DNA of 64,000 nucleotides. It comes from Glebionis coronaria. Lineage: Eukaryota > Streptophyta > Magnoliopsida > Asterales > Asteraceae. Positions 57,304 to 64,000 of the stretch are shown here, piece by piece (the stretch's first letter is position 1; each line of letters opens with the position of its first letter). The stretch is taken from NCBI GenBank assembly GCA_025667525.1, contig CM046882.1, positions 19,604,488 to 19,668,487 of the forward strand, written 5' to 3'. The notes under the pieces were generated by a model. It saw only the letters and a list, made by a program, of their open reading frames with translations, made no database searches and was not told where the DNA came from. Both the position numbers and the translations under genes were made by a program.

Positions 57304-59933
57304 TAACCGTAAACCCAAAGCCTTCATACAACATCCTTAGCAGTTTCAACTACGTCCTCCTTTCATCCTCTTTTAGAAGCAATACGAATAAATTTCTACC
57401 TCGTCCTACTCGCGAAAATCTACACGTATTCTAAAAGACCAATACTTCCTCTTATCAGACCACTCAACCGCTTTTCGCAGCCAATCTACTACTAAGCAAC
57501 TCAAATTTACCTTGCATCCATTACAATTTCTGACAACTCTTGCTCTTAAAATCATTCCATCAACAATTTCCTTGGAAAGGCACTAGCTACAACTCCTCTC
57601 ACTTCTCCTACTTGCTCTATTTATGGTTCTACCTCACAGTAATAGGCAAACCTACTAAATCTCAGGAAATTTTCGGAAAACTTACATGCCTTACGAACAA
57701 TCATAAATACCTTTGAGGTATTATATCCCCTTCCAACACTCTCTATGGCGCGTTACTTGTGCCAATATCCATACATTATACAAATCTCTATTCATCTCCC
57801 TTGGCACTCCCAAGAGACCTCATGACCACATTAGTTCGTCTACGAACTTTTATCTCTTTCATCCCTACTAAGGGCATTCCGACCATTCTCTCAGGGCCAC
57901 CTACTTAATCGTGTAGGCGCGACCAAGTCTTTCATATGTATACCTCAATGCTCCCAATCAATACGAACCCAAAACTACATCCTGAATCCACTAGATACGA
58001 TCAACGAATCAAACCCACGGATAACTAACGACATTTCACGTGCACGAGTTAAAACAGACCAAAACCACGAAAACTCAAAAGGAAAACTCAAACATGTACC
58101 AATTTAAATGACTCATGACAACGAAAAATGATCCAAGAAACACTTAATGGCAACCAAAACATCTTATGCCCCGCGACATATTATTTAAACCGTGCAGATC
58201 AAATTTTCCAAAAGAATATATTTTTTTCTTTACCTCCCCACATCTATGTGACCCAAGCAATCTACAAACAACCCTCTTGATGAACTCAAAACTCAACTCA
58301 AAGACTTGGTATCCCATGCATCCCAAATCATAAAAATAAACTACTATTCAAAACTCAACCTTTAACCCGGCACTTGTACAATAACTTCGACCAGGATACT
58401 GACCTCCCATGACTATACATTCTGAATATTTGAAAAGTACGTTCCGAGTACATAATTTTAGGCTTTTGAATCACCCAAAAAGCTTTAAAAACGAACAAGT
58501 TACGACCAAAACAATTTTATACTAGTTGTTTAAAAAACTAAAGAATAAACTTAGTGATTAATGCAATCCTTTTAAATGAAAGAAATAATTGTATGTGAAA
58601 TTTTCATGAAATAAATTTTACCTTGTATAAATAATTATAAATGACGTAAATTGGTTAAACTCAATTATATAAACTATTTAAGTAGAAAGAAATTTTATTT
58701 CGCTTTATTTAAAAAAAAGTCTTTTAGAATTTTGAAATAAATAATTGTTGATTAAGAATTCTTATGTTACATCTTGTTTCAAACACGATACCAACACCTT
58801 ACCCTTATGTTACCGTATACAACCAACTACCCAACCCCTACAGTAGATTTCCAAGTCTATTCAATATATACCGACAAAAAGGAATGTAAGAGTCAACACA
58901 AAAGATTTCATTATCCCAAAAGAAATCTTAATTTATTTCAATATACTTAACACCAAGGACACCATTTTAAAACGGACATGTGAAATAGGAAACTCGAAGA
59001 ATACGCCACAACGGAGGTTGAATATCTAAAAAGAAGCGAGCTAGCCACCCTCCTAAGGATACAATCGATAATTATAGGGGATCATACATATATAGGCATA
59101 TCGGGATACATATACTTAAATCCGTCTAACATCTACTATACAAGCATGTATTAACCCTCTTTCATACAATCACACTTAGGAATCCATTGGAGTTATGGTA
59201 CTTGTATAACTATGTTGGCCACCATACTTATACAATTACCCTTTCCCCAATGCACTCCCTCATATGATGACACTTATAAGAATTAATACAACACATAACA
59301 CATATATCCATCTACTCACATAAGCTCATAACCACATAAACAAAAAAAGTCCAAAACCCCATCCATTAAAATAACATAGTCGAACTCTTGAATTACATAA
59401 ATCCATAGTCTAGCTAAAACAGCATAGACTAAATCCAAAACGAAAACATAATCAGTTATAAGTCATGTCGCCCATAAGAGTGGAAACAGCTTAAAATCCT
59501 TCATATACACCTACTCCTAATAACTCGAACCACCACATGATTCTTAGGGAACATGACTTAAACATCAAAAGAAAAATACTATACCTCAGGTACATAAAAT
59601 AACCCAACAAAAGACAGAAACTACCATGTACCAAAATTAGGTACTATAATGTACAATTTAAGCAAAATACGACAATGACTAGCGTGGATGATTATGGTTC
59701 AACCAGCACTAGTCACACCCCGAAAAGAAAATAACATGTGGCTAAGTATGAACTACTATGGTTCAACCCATACTAGTCAAAACTTAACAAACATCACAAG
59801 TAAAAACCGATAACATCCAGAAAACTATAATTAATATAAAATGCACACATACTCCTATGACGCCTATATGCAGGGACCCTTAAGCTATAGACTAGGTTAC
59901 TAGACTAGGCAACCTAATTCTCTATAACCATTG
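57304..59933 (-). mobile_element. Gypsy 5' internal region, unreadable gag/protease
   Basis: The position predicts Gag, protease and the start of RT, followed by the leader next to the primer site. No CCHC knuckle or DSG/DTG motif is readable. A short internal repeat (actatggttcaacc / attatggttcaacc) occurs at 59691-59780. Confidence 0.5.
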
Positions 59934-59945
59934 TCTCTGATACCA
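59934..59945 (-). other. Gypsy primer-binding site
   Basis: tctctgatacca on the plus strand is TGGTATCAGAGA on the minus strand, complementary to the 3' end of initiator tRNA-Met. It is separated by three bases from the LTR. Confidence 0.9.
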
Positions 59946-59948
59946 TTC

Positions 59949-62567
59949 TGTCACACCCCATCATGGCGGAATATGAGATGCGACGCATGGATATCATCAC
60001 AACAATAGCGTGTCCATAGAGAGAACTATATGAATTAGAAATGTCATAAAAGGTGAAACAAATGTCATGACAATATCTCATCAATGCAGGAGTCTAGGTA
60101 AGTAGGTAACAGTCCTACCTCTTACCCAAGACAAACAAATAACACGAACAAATCAACATATAGGTTCATAGTATCACTTATTGAAACAAACAGAAAAATA
60201 AACTAAGAAGGAACGGGGATCTCCTTCTAAATGCATTCCTACGCGACTCCAATCCTAGCCACATATGTTCTCACGCTTAACCACTTTATCACCTGAAAGA
60301 GACACTAAAACACGTCAACATAATGTTGGTGAGAGTCATAGGTTTAGACTCCAACCGTAAATAGTTTATAATAAGCTGTGAACAAACATAAACCACTAAA
60401 CATATGGACAATGTGCTACCAGTATGCATTAACAACTAACGTTCAAGATCAATCATTCCAAACCAAATCCAAATCTAAGGCTCCCAGCCTTACCAAACAC
60501 CATGGTACCATAGGCGCCCATACACCTATGTACCAATCCCAAGGCCCCGCCTTGTCATTATCCATTGGTCCCATAGATGTTCACACATCTATGTACCTCC
60601 CCAAGGCCCCGCCTTTTCAACATCCCCTTGGTACCAAGTCAAACCACAATAACAATCAAGAATCACATAGCAGTTAATCACATAAGTGTACACACAAGTC
60701 CATCACAAACCATAAAAACATTCACATCATTAGTTACAAAAACCAAACAGTGTCTCTTCCATCCCATCTGGAAGTGAAAATCATTAAAAGATATGGGACT
60801 ATGAAACTCACCTGATTGAGCTTCTCCAAAAGTCCGCGCACTAGCAAAAAGCTAACAAACAAAAGCACACAATCAAAACATGAACCAAACACTAAGATGG
60901 CTCATCAACCTATGATGGACATCTAACCTTCTCCCATATATATACCTCATTTATATGTTCTAAGCATCTCATTACACCCCTCTATAAAGCCCTTAACCCA
61001 GTTTACTTCATAACCCATCCCGTTAACATTTTACCCAAAACAGTCCCGGTTTTTAGGTCTCCAAACTATAAGCCAAACGCCCACCTAACCATACCCATGA
61101 TCTCTGTAAAGGAACCCTATGCCCTTACATATGTTAGCTAACTACTCCATTTTGCCCCAACCTTAAAGCTACTGTTAAGGCCCTGATATATTATATATAC
61201 TTCTGCCTATCCGCATATTACCGATTTTGAACATACAAAAAGTTTGTTATGATTAGAGGGTCTTACCCCAACCCATTTGCTTAGCCACCCTTCAGGTCTC
61301 TTATTTAATATATAAACCAACACCCATGCTCATTAGAGGGCTCAAGTGTACTCCTAAGTACCCCAATCACCTTAAAACGTTAAATTAAACCCGACTGATT
61401 TCAAAACTGTTTTGACCTCCGACTGTTGTAACCTGTTATTGACCCACCTCCCGACCTCCAATTTAGTTCTCGTTTCTTGAATTTGAAAGCCACTTCAATT
61501 ATCTATTCATGGATGCTTGGATCGCAAAATAAGAGTTTGTAGAACTCTAGATATGATCCAAACAAGTGACTCAAAAATCTGCCCAGTTTTTAAAAACGAA
61601 TTTAAACATGATTAAACCCTAATTAACATCACTAATAATCACCAATCATTATCCTAATCATGTTAATTGTTATAAAACCCCTAATTTCAGATCTATTAAT
61701 AACTCTAATCCATCATATAAATTGATTACATAAAACTTGAAGCCTTAATGCTATAAAACAAGAAAACTATAAGAATTAGATCAAGATTTTTACCTCAAAT
61801 CTTCAAGAAAATTATTTTTGATGAATCCCTAAATTAGGGCTTGTAAAAATTCGGCCAAAAGGGGAGAAAATTAATGAAAAACTGATTTTTGTGATATAAA
61901 CATGGTATTTATATGTTTTATCAAAATGGCTTTTCCAAATTGGGCTCAAGTTGGGTCTTTTGGCCCATTATCCTTTCTTTTTCTTTTCTAGTCGGTTTAA
62001 AACCCGATTCATATATTTTTTTATTATTTTTTTTCTTTTTAATACTTATTAATATATTATTAATAATACCTTAAGTTACCTTAATTTATTTCAGCTCCTA
62101 AAGCCTCCGAAACTTAAAACCGTAAAACTAGTCAATTGTACGCGTATACCGAAAAAAAACGTAAAATATACAGTTTTAAAAAAAATCTTAAATTTTGAAA
62201 TAAACTTTATAACTAAGTCCTAAATGACTTAAAACCATCCCAAAAATACTCCCATGACTAAACACCTTACCCGAGACCTCTTAATGCTAAACCCCAAATC
62301 GTAAAAAAAATACGATTTACTATAATACTTATACGTATAAGTAAACACCAAAATAACACCATTTCATTTCATAGTCACCAATTTGTGACCTCATGAACAT
62401 GAAATAACCGTTCCTCGATTTACTTATGAGTACTTTATACTCATACACGATATCCACACCAACCTTGTTCACGCAAAATAACATGTAAACACGCAAATCA
62501 CATAGTCACACATAAATTAACCTTAAAATAAGACCAAGTGACGAACCTCAAAACCACGGTTGTCACA
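59949..62567 (-). repeat. 5' LTR of gypsy element, shared with a second element
   Basis: A 2.62-kb LTR with TGTCACACC...GGTTGTCACA ends. On its left are the primer site and internal region of the main element. On its right are a second polypurine tract (62568-62580) and an integrase C-terminus, so it is also the 3' LTR of another element. It retains the uninterrupted target of the nested copia at about 62018 and the 100-base segment lost from the left LTR. Confidence 0.92.
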
Positions 62568-62601
62568 TCACTCCCTCCTAACAGAAATCTCGTCCCGAGA
62601 T

Positions 62602-62910
62602 TTACTCCTTAGGATCGTCATTATCAAATAGCTGAGGATACTTGCTCCTCATAAATCCTTCCCGTTCCTACGTGAACTCTAGTCCACGTTCCAAATTTCA
62701 TCTTACCATAACTACGGTCTATTACCCTTTTTCCAACGTCTTAGCTTCACGACGCAAAATCTCTACCGGCTCTTCGATGAAACGAAGACTCGTATCGATA
62801 CTAATATCATCTAACAGTACTTGCAAGTCGGTTCTTGCTAAGCATTTCCTCAAGTTTGATACATGAAATACATCATGCACACTACTCAACTCCTCCGGTA
62901 ATCTCAACCT
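62602..62910 (-). pseudogene. Second gypsy integrase C-terminal fragment
   Basis: A copy of 54889-55197 (RLPEELSSVHDVFHVSNLRK, FIEEPVEIL) with the same two stop codons near its end. It breaks off at about 62905-62912, where homology to the left copy ends. It is the remainder of a second element sharing the right LTR. Confidence 0.9.
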
Positions 62911-63010
62911 CCAAATAAAGGAAACAGTTATTTTAGATTAATAATCCCTTAAACCTTTGAGATATCAAATAATAGAATATCTCATACCTCCAAAACTGCT
63001 CCATATATTA

Positions 63011-63563
63011 GAGGGCTAGGAGTCATCACTCCAAGTGACTCCCATTTTGGGTGCCACGTCAACAAAACTCACCCACTCACTCACATGAAAAAAAGTGGGG
63101 AGTCATCACTCCAAGTGATGGGTGAATGTGGGACCCACTTTTTTTTTATTTTTCACATTTTAAATTAAATTAATTCATTTCATAAATAAAAATAAATTCA
63201 TTTTATAAAAAAAAACAATTTTTTTTCCTTTTTAATTTATATAACTAATTTATATTATATTTAAATTTTTATTAAAAATATAAATTATAATTAAAAAAAA
63301 TTTAAAATAAAACCCCTCTTCCCCACCCCTTTCTTCTTCCCTTCTTCTTCCACACACAGCAGACACACACACACACAATACACACACATAATTAATTTCA
63401 ATGAAAAATAGAAAAAATAAGAAAATAAGTAAAAGACCATCTCCACGCGACGTGGGTATACCCACGCCCCACCCTCACGCCGTGGGTTTTGTGTTTCGCC
63501 AGAGTCATCACGCAGCCGGCGCCGTGGGTTTGAGCCCCCACGGCGCCACCACTCCCAGCGCTC
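63011..63563. mobile_element. PIF/Harbinger-type non-autonomous element
   Basis: Inverted ends (GAGGGCTAGGAGT on the left, GAGCGCTGGGAGT read inward from the right, 11 of 13 matching) are flanked by TTA at 63008-63010 and 63564-63566. The interior has an AT-rich centre and a GC-rich right part. A 25-base block (gagtcatcactccaagtga) occurs twice near 63030 and 63100. It is comparable in design to 19389-19854. The short ORFs here are not genes. Confidence 0.82.
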
Positions 63564-63566
63564 TTA

Positions 63567-64000
63567 CTCATCATAATTATGCGTCCAAAAATCACTTTGA
63601 ACTTTGACTCGTATTTTAAATAGTACCAATTCCAAATATTAAAATGATACCTACGAATCAAAGTAATACCTTGTCACGGTCTCATGTCCTTTCTCATGGA
63701 TCACAAAACCTGGGAAGCTACACACAACCATATATAAATCACGTACGATGGGCACGCTTTAAACCAGCAAACCCATTCTTCTTTGAACCACAGTGAACGC
63801 AAATCACGTATCATGAGCTACAAGGAATAGTATTGAAAGCCATCATGTGAATTCTTTGTTTGGTATGCAATGAAATTAGTACCAAAACAAATATATCAGA
63901 AATTGTACCTTTCACATGCGTACGCCCCAGCAAATAAAAATTACGTGAAGTACTTGAGTAGCCATGAAGCTTATAGCTTTATTCCTGGTCCCCAACAACT
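63567..64000. other. Intergenic, no gene recognised
   Basis: Nothing recognisable. Short repeated motifs such as aatcacgta (63737, 63793, and a variant at 63942) are the only structure noticed. Confidence 0.5.

Larger units (their letters stand above)
48396..62567 (-). mobile_element. Ty3/gypsy LTR retrotransposon, decayed
   Basis: 5' LTR 59949-62567, primer site 59934-59945 (TGGTATCAGAGA on the minus strand, initiator tRNA-Met), internal region 54855-59948, polypurine tract, 3' LTR 48396-54854. Internal remnants in order on the minus strand are reverse transcriptase (57300-57180), RNase H (about 56790-56715) and the integrase C-terminus (55393-54889), so integrase follows RT as in gypsy. 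The integrase end adjoining the purine tract and the very long LTRs resemble the Tekay/Del type. All domains are broken and the element is non-functional. Confidence 0.88.

Overview
The window looks like a gene-poor, AT-rich stretch of a flowering-plant nuclear genome. It is packed with nested LTR retrotransposons, MITEs, Helitron-like remnants and one local low-copy repeat family. The plant-type copia and gypsy polyproteins, initiator-Met primer sites, Tourist-like MITEs and relics of plant gene families (Argonaute, auxilin-like, profilin, S-locus-type receptor kinase) all point this way. A eudicot is likely; the family cannot be fixed from this sequence. I found no intact, recognisable single-copy host gene. 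The only large intact ORF is a retrotransposon polyprotein.

Layout. 1-2.8 kb is intergenic sequence plus the first copy (A) of a local repeat family. 2.83-11.08 kb is a young, apparently intact Ty1/copia element on the minus strand (LTRs 2829-3710 and 10199-11079, one 1351-residue gag-pol ORF). 11.3-12.6 kb holds a broken multi-exon gene relic behind an E2F-like site. 14.2-18.6 kb carries gene fragments on the minus strand (Argonaute PIWI end, auxilin-like coiled coil, two unidentified exons) bracketed by Helitron-type 3' hairpins. 19.4-19.9 kb is a PIF/Harbinger-type element.

20-36.9 kb is dominated by diverged copies B-H of the local repeat family. Within and between them lie tRNA-Gln-like genes with Pol III boxes, an intact profilin exon, a small acidic ORF with its own TATA box, a perfect 83-bp inverted repeat, and foldback, Tourist and other MITEs. 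37-42 kb is a Helitron-like region with exon fragments from several genes on the plus strand. 43-45 kb is AT-rich with simple and tandem repeats. 45.1-46.05 kb is repeat copy I, cut by a copia LTR with part of its internal region (46.05-47.3 kb). A CACTA-type MITE follows at 48.0-48.3 kb.

48.4-62.9 kb is a decayed minus-strand Ty3/gypsy element with 2.5-2.6 kb LTRs. Its left LTR contains a 3.94 kb non-autonomous copia element with a perfect ATTTT target duplication; the right LTR preserves the empty site. The right LTR is also followed by a second polypurine tract and integrase end, so two elements shared one LTR. A second PIF/Harbinger MITE lies at 63.0-63.6 kb.

The order of events can be read directly: local repeat duplication, then MITE and copia insertions into single copies; gypsy decay and an LTR-sharing tandem, then the copia insertion into one LTR.
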